DNA of 64,000 bases. Source: Mangifera indica (taxonomy: Eukaryota > Streptophyta > Magnoliopsida > Sapindales > Anacardiaceae). Positions within the stretch are counted from its first letter, which is position 1. Every line of letters starts with the position of its first letter. A program made the position numbers and the translations under genes. Below are positions 49,551 through 63,794 of this stretch, piece after piece. Where the stretch lies: the NCBI RefSeq assembly GCF_011075055.1, contig NW_025401192.1, positions 1-64,000 on the forward strand, in the 5' to 3' direction. The notes beneath the pieces are model-generated. The model saw only the letters and a program-made list of their open reading frames with translations. It was not told the origin of the DNA and searched no databases.

Positions 49551-49953
49551 GTTTTTATAAAAATAAAATTTAATCTATTTTTCATTACAGATAATTTAAA
49601 GAAAAACTTATTATTTTTTATATATAAAAATAAATTATTTTATAAACATTAATCCCTTTTTTAATTTATAAATTTTATTTATTTCAGGTAATTTAATTTT
49701 AATCTAATATTAATTATTTCTGTGTTGATAGGAATGAATTAATCGGCGAAAAGCAAGCGTTGCATTTGAAAAATTAGATTAGGGATATTTTTGGAATGAA
49801 AAAGATGATTTGCTTAAAAAGGTAAAACAGAGTAATTATTGCCAAAAAAGGTTTAGGCGGGAATCCTCTTGCCTATTTTAATTAATATCCCCAGAACAGG
49901 AGCCTTACTCTGACACCACAACAGTGCGTAATATAGATCACTGACGTAATAGC

Positions 49954-50273
49954 GCTGTAATTAGGGTTGGATTCGAGCCGAATCAAGCTCGGCTCGCAGC
50001 CAGCTCGGGCTCGGCTCGGCTTTTTAATGGTCGACTCGAGTTCGGCTCGAGCTTGACTCTAGCTGAATTCGGCTCGGCTCGAGTTTGGCTCATTTTTTAT
50101 ATCAAAACGACACCATTTTGTATATATATATATCAAAATGACACCATTTTGTATAAAAAAATTTTTAAAAAAATATACCGAACCAACTCGAGCCAGCTCG
50201 GGCTCGGCTCGAGCTCAATCGAGCCGAGTTCGAGCTCGAGCTGGCTCGGCTCGAATCCAACCCTAGCTGTAAT
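49954..50273. mobile_element. hAT-like MITE with 8-bp target duplication (element 49962-50265)
   Basis: The element begins TAGGGTTGGATTCGAGCCGA and ends TCGGCTCGAATCCAACCCTA, a perfect 20-bp terminal inverted repeat. It is flanked by the 8-mer GCTGTAAT on both sides (49954-49961 and 50266-50273). Eight-base duplications and the AGGGTTGG-type end fit the hAT superfamily. Subterminal regions are packed with GAGCTCGGCTCG motifs in both orientations; the centre carries two AAACGACACCATTTTG/AAATGACACCATTTTG copies. It begins only 62 bp from the Mutator-like element. Confidence 0.88.
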
Positions 50274-50429
50274 CTTAATTTTTCAGACAGAATTATAACA
50301 ACGCCATGGCCCAAGCCGTTTTACAAGTCTAGTGTGTAGAGCGACGCCACTATTGCATCAAAAAAGTGTTCTGACATATGACGAAGTTTTACCCTAATCT
50401 CATAATTCCACCATGTTGATGTTAGTTCA

Positions 50430-51226
50430 AAACCCTAAAGTCCCATCCATCGGTCGTTAATGTGAATGTTATTTGTTAGGGTATGGTTAAAATGGCAAAT
50501 TTACCTTTTCAAAGTGAAATAATAAAAATATCCTTCAATGTATATAGTTAAAATGAAATGACAAAAATTCCAACCAAGATTTGAAAACCTATATTTCCCC
50601 CCCTAGGATTTCAATTTTTCAAGCAACCTCTCCCTCTCTAGCAATCAACAATCTTCAACCATCTCTCTCACTTCTTCTAATCTCATTTTTATCGGAGAAA
50701 AGGAAACTTTATCTGGATGAACTCATCTTCATCACTCAAAAATCAAATCTCATCGTCTTCGTAGCTTGAAGATTAAGTCTCGTCATCATTTTAGTCCCCT
50801 CATTGCTTTGGTCTTGTCGTCATTTCAATCTCATCGTAGCTCGAAGATTCGATCGCATCAGTCACTCTACAAAGATGAGAATCATCTTCGTCGATTCGAA
50901 TAAAGAAAGATGATTTGTCTTCATCCAAACAAAGTTTTAATATTCTTTAACGAGTTAGAGACCGAAAAAAGGGAGAGAGATGGTTAGAGGCTATCAATTG
51001 CTGGAGAGGGAGAGGTTGCTTGAAAATTTGAAATCTTAGGAGGAAAATATAGTTTTTTAAAGTTTAATCATATGATAAATTATTAGTTTTCTAAACTAAA
51101 AGAAAAAAATTATATAAATTTATAGGGTTTAGTGATAAAATGATAATTTTATTCTTATTGTTAATAAAAATTTTAAGTATATTTTTCAAACTAAGCTAAA
51201 ACTGAGTGGGGAATAGTCCTTTGGCC
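50430..51226. mobile_element. Second copy of the GGCCAAAGG Mutator-like family, left end eroded
   Basis: The right end GGGGAATAGTCCTTTGGCC (to 51226) matches the right end of the 11099-11762 element. Internal inverted arms of about 80 bp are strong: GGATTTCAATTTTTCAAGCA at 50607 pairs with TGCTTGAAAATTTGAAATC near 51015, and CTCCCTCTCTAGCAAT pairs with ATTGCTGGAGAGGGAG. The left terminal repeat is not recognisable, so the start is approximate, and the right-hand flank TTGACAGAT has no partner. The centre (50690-50930) holds TCATCGTAGCTCGAAGATTC-like GC-richer DNA. Confidence 0.6.
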
Positions 51227-52969
51227 TTGACAGATTGCAACGTGGCATGGTGACACAACAGAAGCAATTGTGTACTATAACGTCTACCTATGCATCGTTG
51301 TAGCCCTAAAATTTTATTATCTTGGCTTTTATAAATAATCATCCATGTTTAAGGAAAAAATCATAAAGAAATTTGGTTGACTGAGCATTTTGATTTAAAC
51401 CTTGATTGAATAAAAAATATATATTATTATTATATACATAATTTTTACATACAATTTTATATATAAATAATAATAATATATTATAATATAAATAGATAAT
51501 TAAAAATTAAAAATAAAATAATACATAATTATATATTAATACATCATTATTTATACATAATGAGAGCCTAAAAAATACCCTAAGTCATGAAAGAGTGTGT
51601 TCTTTAAGCTTCATTTAACCTCTTTTAAGCTCTAGAATCAAATTTTAATAAATCAGTTATTTCAAAATTGTTTTTTCCTATTTTGTTATTTCTAAACTTT
51701 TTAAATCTTCTTAAAATTTATGATTTTGTAATAATCATGGAAAACCATAAAGCCACAGTTGGATAAAATATTTATTGTCGTGCTTTTACAAATAAGATCA
51801 TAAACGAGAAATTGTACTAAATCTAATAATATAGTAGATATTTATTAATAATTAAAAGTTCACATTTGAATGAGAGTGATATGTGTTTAATTTGCTTAAT
51901 TTATATTAAGCTTAGACTTCAGTTAGAGACTTATCACACACAACAATCCAAAAACAAATTTAGCGAAAGCAAAATAAAAACAGAAAAAATAAAAAGGATT
52001 TTGCAATTTTTCCATAGTTTAGGCATATTTGATATCTACGTCAAGAATTGTATTTTGTAATTGATCAGTCTAGCAAACCTACAAGAAAAAAGATAGAAAA
52101 AAAATAGAGAACAAGGATGACAAATCTAATATGCAAACAATAATGAAAATGACCATCTATGTGAAAAACAATACTGAAAATGTAATTATTCAATTCAACT
52201 CAAAACAAAAAAGAAGGTTGGGTTAAATACTCAACTCAAAAAAGCATGATAATAACATTTGTCCGTATTGTAGCAATATTCATGTCATTTCAAAACTAAT
52301 TCATATAAAGAGAACAAGATCTATCAAGTGTGACATATGAAAGAGTCAATTCAAATGCGATCACAAAGTGTAACATGTGTGCATGCTTTGTTGTGTACAC
52401 ATAAAATCAGTATTCACAAAGCATAAGCCTATGATAGATATATTTCTTAAAACGCTCTTCAACGTGAGGTGAATAAAACGCAAGGCATTTGTTAGACAAA
52501 CCTAGGGTTATTTTTTCTTACCCTTTTTCAGCCTAGATGAACTTTTTCCTCTTGAATGGTGCAGGCTCAAGTTAAGTTGACATAAAAGGGGGACTTATTT
52601 TAATTGGGGTAAGTTTGTCATGGTCAGAAGCCATGAGAGTAGATGATTGACTCAATACATTATTTTTATCATTTCACATTTTGCTCTCCAAGTTCCTTCA
52701 AAGTGAAATTTCTTAAACTCATATGAGATCAATATAGGTTAAAATAAGATTAATCGGGAAAAGATTGTTTTTACAATGATAGTGATAATGGCCAACACAA
52801 GGAACACATCGCACATAGAAAAATGCTTCAAAAGAGTGTGACAAAAACCCTAAGCAGGGTTTATATACTACCTCAACAAAAAGCCAACAAGTGACTCAAA
52901 AGTAACATTTAATATAAGCAAGATGCAACGATATTTTTGTGCTAAAAATAAACATAAAATATACGTAAT
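51227..52969. other. Intergenic DNA, no gene recognised
   Basis: AT-rich, with an eroded palindromic AT repeat at about 51440-51560. Short open frames (for example 51866-52060) carry no domain. Confidence 0.5.
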
Positions 52970-53199
52970 GGAAGTTAAAATGTCATAAAATTACAAAAAA
53001 AAACCCAACCCATAGTTAGGGGTGTGAAACAACACGAAAACAAATTAGAGAAAGAATTAATACACATGTTTGTCATTTGCAGCTCCTTGTCTTCTTGATC
53101 TCTCTGATAGAATCCTTCCACAATCTTTCCGAGTGTAAGAAAGTATCTACTCATCCACATGGAGCATCCACATTATCGCACAATCAATGGAGAATGGCA

Positions 53200-53720
53200 G
53201 TGGAGCTCGTAGACAATGCTAGCTATTCTTCTTCTTGAAACAGAAGCTTCCAACTACTTCTTTTTGTTTGTTAAGAATGTCTTGTAGTCTCATCCAATGG
53301 TCGGACTTGCTACAACAAAAGCATACTGCCTCCCCATCATTCTTTCTGACGCCACCAGTAGATCATTCTTTCTGACGCCACCAGTAGGCTGTAGAGTGGG
53401 CTGAGCTTGTGCCTAATGCTTGGACTTGGGTTTGGGCTTGGTCTTAACCTGGCCCTTACCCTTACCAGCTTTAATGTTAATTAAAAGCACATGCACAATA
53501 TTCTCAATGTCTTGTTTAATAGTCCTCAACATATTTGGAAGCTTAGTAAGAGATTTCTCAATCCTACTCATATTAAAATTCATAAGGAATTAGGAGTAAG
53601 ACTTAGGCAAAGACTACAAGACCAACTTTATGGATAGGTCATTGTCCATGCAAAAACATAAGGCAACAAGCCTCTGAGTATACCTAATTATCTTGAGCAC
53701 ATGAGAGCCCACCTGAGCTC
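53200..53720 (-). pseudogene. Ty1/copia gag fragment
   Basis: On the minus strand the frames give GAQVGSHVLKIIRYTQRL, then SLPKSYS, FLMNFNMSRIEKSLTKLPNM and LRTIKQDIENIVHVLLINIKAGKGKGQ. They follow the usual copia gag order (EHVLKMI, SLPKSYSQF, MNFNMNK, LLNML, KGKGK). Several stops and frameshifts. An exact 26-bp tandem duplication lies at 53336-53387 at its 3' side. Confidence 0.7.
53336..53387. repeat. Exact 26-bp tandem duplication
   Basis: 53336-53361 and 53362-53387 are identical (ATCATTCTTTCTGACGCCAC then CAGTAG). It lies within the copia gag remnant and is not a multiple of three, which adds another frameshift to it. Confidence 0.85.
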
Positions 53721-53959
53721 CTTCTTACATTTTGCATCAGTATAGGGATTTTGACACCCCCCGTACCTCTCATGTTGAGCATGCACAAAGCATAGCTCTT
53801 GGAGATGTAAAAAGATGGATCTAGCATTCTTCTTCTTATACTACTTTTGCAAATAAGATTTATCAAGAAATTTTGAATGTAAAAATGTTACACTTGTGTG
53901 TGAAACGTCTAGACATTCCTCATTGCCAACCTGAAATTGTTGTTATCCTTTGTAAGTTG

Positions 53960-54700
53960 ACTTCGTAATAAATTAATCGAGATTAGAGGTCACATAGTCT
54001 TTTACACTAGAATCCATGTACCAACTTCGGATCTGAAACTGTTATAGAGGGATCGGCTGCAACATTGGTTGCTGGTGCTTGTGAAATGGTTGGGTGTGGA
54101 AAGGAAAATTTTTGTGTGGTTCGATTTGACTTAGCTGAGAAAATTTGTCCAACAGCAATGGCATTGTGATTGTTACAATCTGAAACTGAAGACTTATTAT
54201 ACGATGCATATGAGGGGGGATTATTGGCACTCATGGTTTGTGTGTAAGTGGGGTTTATGTGTGAACTAGGCTGAGACTATTTTGGTGTTTGAAGGAAAAA
54301 GGAACTAGAATAAATTTGTCTAGTATTCCTGCTCTTAGATGTCAACTGTTGTTATGTCAAACTTATGATAACAATGTAGGGCAATGTGTCCCATTTTTCC
54401 ATAGACTTGGCAAATAATTCTTGACTTAGTAAAATTCTTCCCTCGACCTTCACCCATGATTCTGTCTTATTTCAGGTTGATTACGAGCACTAAAATTATT
54501 GTTTGAGACATACTGACTTTGTTCTCCAAACTTTCTTGTTTTAACCATTGAATTAGCCATATGATAACCATATCTACTGGTGGGTTTAATCTGCCTATTA
54601 ATCTCCATATCTCCAACACTTAAACTCCTAACTTGAGTGGGTGGGTTTGCCATCCCTTCTTGAATCTCAAAACCCATAGTAGTTTCCGTTCAACCTTCGT
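53960..54700 (-). pseudogene. Ty1/copia gag-protease fragment of a second type
   Basis: A minus-strand frame includes SLSVGDMEINRQIKPTSRYG and then a zinc-knuckle-like ICQVYGKMGHIALHCYHKFD near 54355-54415, in which the second cysteine is replaced by tyrosine. Near 53985-54030 the phrase SWYMDSSVKDYVT matches the copia protease start SWYLDSGATHHLT. Frames are broken by stops. This family differs from the gag fragment at 53200-53720. Confidence 0.65.
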
Positions 54701-57228
54701 TCAAACTTTTGTAACACATATTTAGCCTCAGACAAAGTAATTTTTCCAGCTGGTGAATCTAATTTTGTTGTATATAAACAACAGTACAGCAAAACTCTAG
54801 GCCTATTCCATCTATATAAAAAAAATCATGGTTGTCGTATGTAAACACCCATGGTTTTTTTTATTATTTTATTTTTTAAAAACTGTATCATATGATACGA
54901 TACTCGATACACGATTCAACTATTATATTAATAAAAGATATCTAATAATAACATGTTTGAAAATTGAAGTCCTACTATATTATAAATTCTATCACATAAG
55001 AAGAAATGTATACCCTAAGAAGAATTTATAATTATATATATATATATATTAGTTGCTGAGTAGAACTGATTTTTTTTATGTCATTCAAGCAACTCATCCT
55101 AATCATAGAGGTTCAATTGTGTCATTAACCAAGTGAAAAATGAGTCAAGTGCATTTACAAAATGCTGGCTTAATAAATACTTGACGCCATTGATTGATAA
55201 TTCTAGTTTTGAGAAAAGCCTCTCCCTCATCTTCTCAATCTGAAGCAGGGTCTCTCACAACCATTAGACCAGAGATTTATACCCATGTCTTCTTATACAT
55301 GAATCCTTCTAGGGCATCTTCTCAATCCCTTCGTTTAACAGACGCTCTCTCCAAATCTTTTAATGGACGGCAGCCCTAAGTAATGGTCTCTATATTTAAG
55401 TCTGAAATATGACAGCACATAGTCTAATAAGTGTTGTCTACATAAACTCAATATTAATGTAATGGATAAATACCAAGAAAAATATCGAGGCAGATAGATA
55501 CAGTCGTAAATATCTTTTCATGTGTCATCGATCACGGGGAACCTCAGCCTAAAAGTAGTTGCAATTTGCTTTTCATTTGCCATCTTCACGAATTCATATT
55601 AAACATCTCCTACTTTTAGTTAACCTACAAACAAAAATATAAACCACATGAAAATTGATTTTTCTAAAATTATTATTAAGCATGTTGTGGTCACCAAAAA
55701 TAAATAAAGACGAAGAGAACCAACTCTTCCAATAAAATAATACATGACAAAAGAAAAAGAAAAATGAAAAAAATAAAGTGAAAACACCACATACATCACA
55801 CCCCATTTTATTCTTATAATGGAACGGTGAGTAAAGAGTCCATTTCATTTGTCATCCATGTGCTCTGTTTTCTTCCTATTCATTCACTTTAATTTTTTTT
55901 CAATATTTCATCATGCGTTTTCTTTTTTCTTTTTCAAGACTTTGTTACTGCGTGCTTCACTTTGTTGCTTTTCCATTTGTTTGGTTTGTGTACTGCAATT
56001 TATAGAGGACAATACTATAAGTATCTATTTTAGATATATTTTTATGTGTGATTATATGATTAAATATTATTTTTTAATTCAAAATCATATAATCACATGA
56101 TTATACACATAAAATATATATTTATTTATATATTTAAAAAAGATATGTAGAGTTCTATTGATTCTAGAAAAATTATAATAATTTCTTGGAAAAGTAGTAA
56201 TAAGCTTTTATATGATACATTTAATTATAACACATTATATGATAAACTTATACGGTAAATTGTCATTTTCCATTTGGGGTATCGTTTAATAATAAATTAA
56301 TCCTTTGGGTACACCATGTGTATTAATGTGTTATTAACTCTTATGGGAAATTTTTACCAAGACCATATTATTTATTCAAACTGGCCAAATGGGTTCTTCT
56401 ACATGAAGTTAACGACAAATGGATGGCTAAGTGCACTTGAATTTGTTGAGAGTGGTCAGGTCCTCGTGATAAAAGAAATTTTTGTTTGTATAAATTTTAT
56501 TAATAAAACTCTCTATATATACCAATTTATGTACTCAAAGGTATATAGATTGCATCTAATCAAATTCTAGCAACTCACAAAACTTTGTCTATAAGACCTA
56601 ATTTCTCAACTTGAAACAGCTTCCATCAATCGAAACAAGTTATTTTTTATTCAATAATAAATTATGTGTCTTTTGACTCTAAAGATTAATAAAACTAATA
56701 AAATATTAAAACTTTTAAGATAAAGGTCTAAGTTTGAGTTTATGTTATACTTATGAAACCTTGATTTATCTGATACAGCAGTTATGGGTCTAGTTATTAT
56801 GTCATAAGTTTATCAATCCAATAAATATAGGTAGGGCCCCAATTATCAAAAAAAATGGTGTGTCTTTTTAATAATAATGTATCATCATGTGATAGGATAA
56901 TTTTGAATCAAAAATAAAGTAATGTATCATTATATGATAACACATTATTATTGGGTATCAAATTAATACTCATTAGAGGTACACATAATATCACTTTTTT
57001 TATTATCATTACTCTTTATTTTCTTATTTATTTAAGCTGGGATTTTGTTAGAGTTTGTAGAGTTGGATTATAGATTTTGGCTGCTTATGAGGAGTAAACT
57101 AGATGATTTTTAAAATTTGTTTTGGGAGTGATGAATCTTATATCGATCACCCATAGTTTTGATATACTATTCAACAAAGCCAACAATTATCATATTGATA
57201 ACGCTAATCAAAAGATTACGTTAGGTTA

Positions 57229-57600
57229 AGTCAAACTAAGTCGATTGGTGTATAAGTTGCTCTAATAATCTCAAGTTAATGGATCATATACATCATCTTC
57301 CATTATAGGATTTGTTCCATGAACATTGGGATTATTATCTATATGGAAATCTTATAGCGAGTCAGTCTAATGAATATGCAATAATATGCACTCACGTATT
57401 GCATCAAGTTGTTATAAATAACTTTGACATAAAAAATTTATCATTACTTTTCGGTAAAGTCATTTAATACGATGATAACTTTATCACATTATTTGTGTCT
57501 TTGGTTAGGATAATGTTGGGGCTACTAACATTTTTAGAATGACCACTATATGTGCGTATAAGGTCCTCATGATTAAGATACACTTTGATTCTTTTCTCAC
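57229..57600. repeat. Dispersed repeat shared with 7565-7740
   Basis: Same order of phrases as at 7565-7740 (TCAAACTAAGTCGATTGGTG, AATCTCAAGTTAATGGATCA, GATAATGTTGGGGCTACTAA, ACTATATGTGCGTATAAGGT) with about 200 bp more between the second and third. Same relative orientation in both places. Confidence 0.45.
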
Positions 57601-57801
57601 AGTTTTACTATTCTAAAGGCATTCATCACATAAATAATATGCATGTGTGTGTGTGTGAGATAAAGATGAAGAAATGTCATTTTATTGAATATAGAACATG
57701 ATACAATATCTTAGTATTATTACGACATTAGATAAAGTGATTAGTGCATGTATGTATAAATAAAAACTATGTGTACATATTTTAAATATACAAAATAGGT
57801 A

Positions 57802-57884
57802 TATAGATGTTGTGTCATCATGTGAATAAATGATTTTGAATTAAAAATAAAATAATATTTAATCACATAATGCATCATCTATGT
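57802..57884. repeat. Palindromic AT-rich MITE, another copy
   Basis: Arms ATAGATGTTGTGTCATCATG and ATAATGCATCATCTAT are complementary around a centre AATTAAAAATAAAATAATA. Same family as 24248-24361. Confidence 0.5.
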
Positions 57885-57891
57885 ATTTAAA

Positions 57892-57934
<43 letters not shown>

Positions 57935-58669
57935 TTAATTTTCTAAATTTTTTATTTTTAATGTTTTTAAGATTTTACAAATGTATAACATGTAATTTAA
58001 GTTAATCTATTACAATAATATTATAAAGAACATAGATAAATTTGATCTTTTAAAGGTTAACGTTGGGAAACAAATGTTAACGTTGGAGTTGAAATTCCAC
58101 AACGGCAAACAGATGTAGTCAATAAAAAACTCTAAACCCAAATGTATAATAATAATTTTTTAAAATCAACATTAAAATTATGAAAAAAATCAATAAAATT
58201 ATCTTCAGATATTTTTTTATATATTATTATATAATTAAATAATTTTAAATTAATAAAAAATAATATCTAATTATATAATAATATATTATATTTATATTAA
58301 TTTTTATATAAAAAAAAATAAGAAGACTTCATCGACAAGAAAAGGAAAGGACAAACACCACCGGAAAGTTGCTTCTTGCCTAAAGTATGATAGTGGAAGA
58401 AGTATTTCAACAGTTTCTCTTTACATCACAATTGACGGTTTCAAAGTAAACACAAGTCCCTTTATTCCTTTTTGCTAAACTTAATGCATCACAAAAGTTA
58501 ACTACAGTTTAACAAGTCACCATCATCTTATCATTATCACAATTTCATCCCAACTAATACACCCACCTCACTGTTTTTCATCCATCTCTCTTCCAAATTC
58601 ATCCTATCAAATTTCAATTACAATGTTTAACACAAAAACGGCACCGTTTTATTTTTCACATGACGACAA

Positions 58670-60058
58670 TCACTTTTGCCTTCCTGAGCAATTTTTCCTA
58701 GCGAATCCGAATTTTTCTTGAGCCAAATTAAACTCCAAGTAAAAATTCTGCACCTGAAAACTCCCCAAAATGATCGCCGGTCCGGTGCTGCTGATCCCGG
58801 GTTCCACCGAATTTTCGGTGACAATCGTCAAACAAATGGCGCTTTTATTACCATAAAACACAAAATAATTCTCCAATGGTAAAGCCATTTTTGATCCACC
58901 TTTGAATCGGAAAGTCAATTTCGGAATATTAACCGATTTATCGCCCGAAATCTTGAAACATGGCCTTAAACCGGACTCAATTTCCTCCTTTGGTGCCCTG
59001 CTATCGTTCCCCACTTGTTTTATGAATTCCTCTGCCACAGCATCAAAAACGGGTTTCTCCATGAAAGTGAACGTTGAACCCGAATCCACAATGGTTCCTC
59101 CCTTTCCGTCGGATCCGGGTGACGAAAATCGGTACGGAATCTTAATGCGCCGAGTTCCAACGACAATTTTTCGTAAAAGCACATAATAATATTGTCGAAA
59201 AGCAGGATCAGCCCCCGTTGGGTTCTTCAAAAACGTTGTGTAGCTCACATGTGAAGTCGTGGAATTACCCGAATCTGACCCGATATCCAAAACCAGGTTA
59301 CTACTGACCGACGTGTCATCAAATTTACGGGAAAGTAAACAATATGAGAATTTACCCACACCCAGTTGAGACGGTAACGATTCCTTCCCACGACCAAACC
59401 CGGCAATGCCCGCGGGTTGTCGGGTTGAGACAACGGAGCATCCGGATAGGAAATCGGGGAATTTTTTGTTGGGAAAATCTAGAGTTTCAGATAACAAAAT
59501 TCCAGCTGTCGAACCTAAACCATATTGTATCATGTAAGGACAAGTTTGGGAACATGCAATTTCCGACCCGAAAATCCATGCACATTTCGGATTCTTGCAG
59601 CCTATAAGCTTTGAAGTAGAAGAATTTTTGGGAATGAAAGTAGAGATGTCAGCTGGGTCAACGTTGGGGAAATAACAGCCCAAACAAAGATAATGGGCGG
59701 TACATGGGAACCAAACGAGGCTGCTACCAGTGTCGAAAATGAGAGTCACTAATTGAGGAGGAGTGCCGAAGCTGAGAGAAATGGAGTAGCCGCCATAGCT
59801 GTGAGAGCTTAAAGGAGTTGAAAGAGAAGAAGAGTTGGTTTTTATTTTGATTGGTGATTTTGATTTGAGGTGTTGGGCTCTGGAAAGCGAAGAAGAGGCT
59901 AATGAGTTGAGGAGCTTATAGCCATAGGAATCGGAAGAGGCGTGCTTTATTTCCAGAGGAGTGAGTGGGATAGTAATGGTGGTGGCGGCGGCGGTTGTGG
60001 CGGTGGTAAGGAGAAAAAGCAGTGAAAGGAGATGAGAGAGAGCCATGAAATTGGTCAT
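58670..60058 (-). CDS. Nepenthesin-type aspartic protease (A1 family), intronless
   Basis: 462 codons without introns, typical length for plant atypical aspartic proteases. Residues 1-26 form a hydrophobic signal peptide (LLSLLFLL). The first catalytic motif is FDTGSS with Asp109, the second VDSGST with Asp325, and the flap tyrosine is Tyr179 in MIQYG. A cysteine-rich nepenthesin insert follows the first motif (Cys119, 125, 128, 154, 159, 169, 173). The end ILGSFQVQNFYLEFNLAQEKFGFA is the family's usual C-terminal domain. Expected to be a secreted or apoplastic endopeptidase; it resembles the Arabidopsis At4g16563 type, but substrates are unknown. The first ATG (60058) is chosen for length; a second in-frame ATG four codons later (MALSHLL) would also keep the signal peptide. 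Upstream, codons 3'-5' flank a TTTAAAAG TATA-like sequence about 45 bases away. Confidence 0.93.
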   Translation of the reverse strand: MTNFMALSHLLSLLFLLTTATTAAATTITIPLTPLEIKHASSDSYGYKLLNSLASSSLSRAQHLKSKSPIKIKTNSSSLSTPLSSHSYGGYSISLSFGTPPQLVTLIFDTGSSLVWFPCTAHYLCLGCYFPNVDPADISTFIPKNSSTSKLIGCKNPKCAWIFGSEIACSQTCPYMIQYGLGSTAGILLSETLDFPNKKFPDFLSGCSVVSTRQPAGIAGFGRGKESLPSQLGVGKFSYCLLSRKFDDTSVSSNLVLDIGSDSGNSTTSHVSYTTFLKNPTGADPAFRQYYYVLLRKIVVGTRRIKIPYRFSSPGSDGKGGTIVDSGSTFTFMEKPVFDAVAEEFIKQVGNDSRAPKEEIESGLRPCFKISGDKSVNIPKLTFRFKGGSKMALPLENYFVFYGNKSAICLTIVTENSVEPGISSTGPAIILGSFQVQNFYLEFNLAQEKFGFARKNCSGRQK

Positions 60059-61136
60059 GAGAATGCGTTAGTGAGAAATGAAATGATGGGATCCTTTTAA
60101 ATTAGAAAGTAACGATTTAACCCCTCAGTGAAGAAAACACTTTAATTATGTCCCATTAAAATGTTACTTTTTGATTTAAGTGAATAAAAGGATTTTACAT
60201 AAAGTTTTGAACTTTAAAGTAATTATCCTGGTAATGAGGCAAGTTGGTAACGGATAGAAAGACTTTGGAATCAAGTTCGATTTCAGTGAAAATATGTTTG
60301 GCTTCTGACATGATAAGAACTAACAAAACATGCCATCTCAGCTAGAGTGAAATGTTTTCGAGGGTTTTTTGAAGGCAGAATCTCTCTTTACTACACAAAC
60401 TTTCATGAAATCACCTTTTCCATAGTTAAGATTGAACAGTGTATTTTATCACCCATCTGTCAATTCCCTTAGTGCAAACCATTTGATTCACTTTAAATTT
60501 CTATTTGCCTTTTTTTAGTAAAAATACAAAATTACCTATCAATTACGAATTTATCTTTACTTTTTATTAATTATGTAAATACTTTACACTGGAAAAGAAA
60601 CTAAAAAAATCATAACTTTTTTTTGTGGAAGAAGACGATAATATACGCTCACATTCAACGTGGTTGAATATTAAATATTTATCTCTATCATCTCAGATAT
60701 TAACACCACCACCATTACATCATATTATCACCCTCATTGTCTTTGCCAATCACCTTTGTTTAAGTAATTACAAATATTTATGTAAATTTATTCCAACGAT
60801 TGATTAGTTTAACCAATCTTGACTCTAAAATAAGAAGAGAAATAGCATAAGTAAGCACGGACCTAATGCATAATGAGGATAGGCCCCACCCTTAATTTTT
60901 CTGAAGTTATTGATTAGTCCAAATATTCCCTAAAATCCTCCAAAATCTTTACTCCATGTAATACTTAGTCCACTTCTCCCCTCCAAATTTCCAATATTGC
61001 TTCTTAAAACCTATTTTTAAAGTGAAATGTTTGATTGTTTTGTTCCAAAAATATTATTCTCATCATAAAATTTGTACAACAAAGTCTTAAATAAGTAATT
61101 TACGTATAATTTTAATGTCTTTTTTTTTTAATTGAA

Positions 61137-61138
<2 letters not shown>
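60059..61138. other. 5' flank of the aspartic protease gene and spacer
   Basis: On the coding strand the 40-60 bases before the start carry a TTTAAAAG element (60093-60100 region) that could serve as a TATA box. Nothing else is recognised up to the microsatellite at 61139. Confidence 0.4.

Positions 61139-61232
<94 letters not shown>
61139..61232. repeat. Compound (AT)n(GT)n microsatellite
   Basis: About 39 AT units (61139-61216) followed by about eight GT units. The opposite strand has a matching low-complexity open frame that is not a gene. Confidence 0.95.
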
Positions 61233-63780
<2,548 letters not shown>

Positions 63781-63794
63781 TTTTTAAACTAATA

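Larger units (their letters stand above)
48191..49900. mobile_element. Mutator-like non-autonomous element with 9-bp target duplication (element 48200-49891)
   Basis: The element begins GGGATATTAATTAAAATAGG and ends with the exact complement (CCTATTTTAATTAATATCCC). Both sides carry the identical 9-mer CAGAACAGG (48191-48199 and 49892-49900), the target-duplication size of the Mutator superfamily. The terminal inverted repeats are long: clear similarity runs to about 48370 and 49720 and patches (TTTATAAATTAAAAAA, TTTATAAAATAAT) continue to about 48440 and 49600. The 1.2-kb interior is an AT palindrome zone, a GC-rich block (48500-48760), a second AT palindrome zone (48765-48970) and a C-rich minisatellite (49000-49550). 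No transposase is encoded. Confidence 0.85.
54701..58669. other. Gene-free AT-rich DNA
   Basis: Contains palindromic AT repeat copies (56020-56150, 57800-57885, 58200-58310), the dispersed repeat copy at 57229-57600 and a GT/TA microsatellite at about 57893-57930. Short open frames (for example 55594-55848, 56316-56570) have no recognisable domain. The 3' flank of the aspartic protease gene occupies the right end. Confidence 0.5.

Noticed and set aside
49006..49573. Long open frames (184 and 135 codons) with FTHP/SRTRLYF repeats
   Set aside because: They arise from a stop-free minisatellite whose unit is not a multiple of three; several phases are open together and no domain or start context supports a gene.
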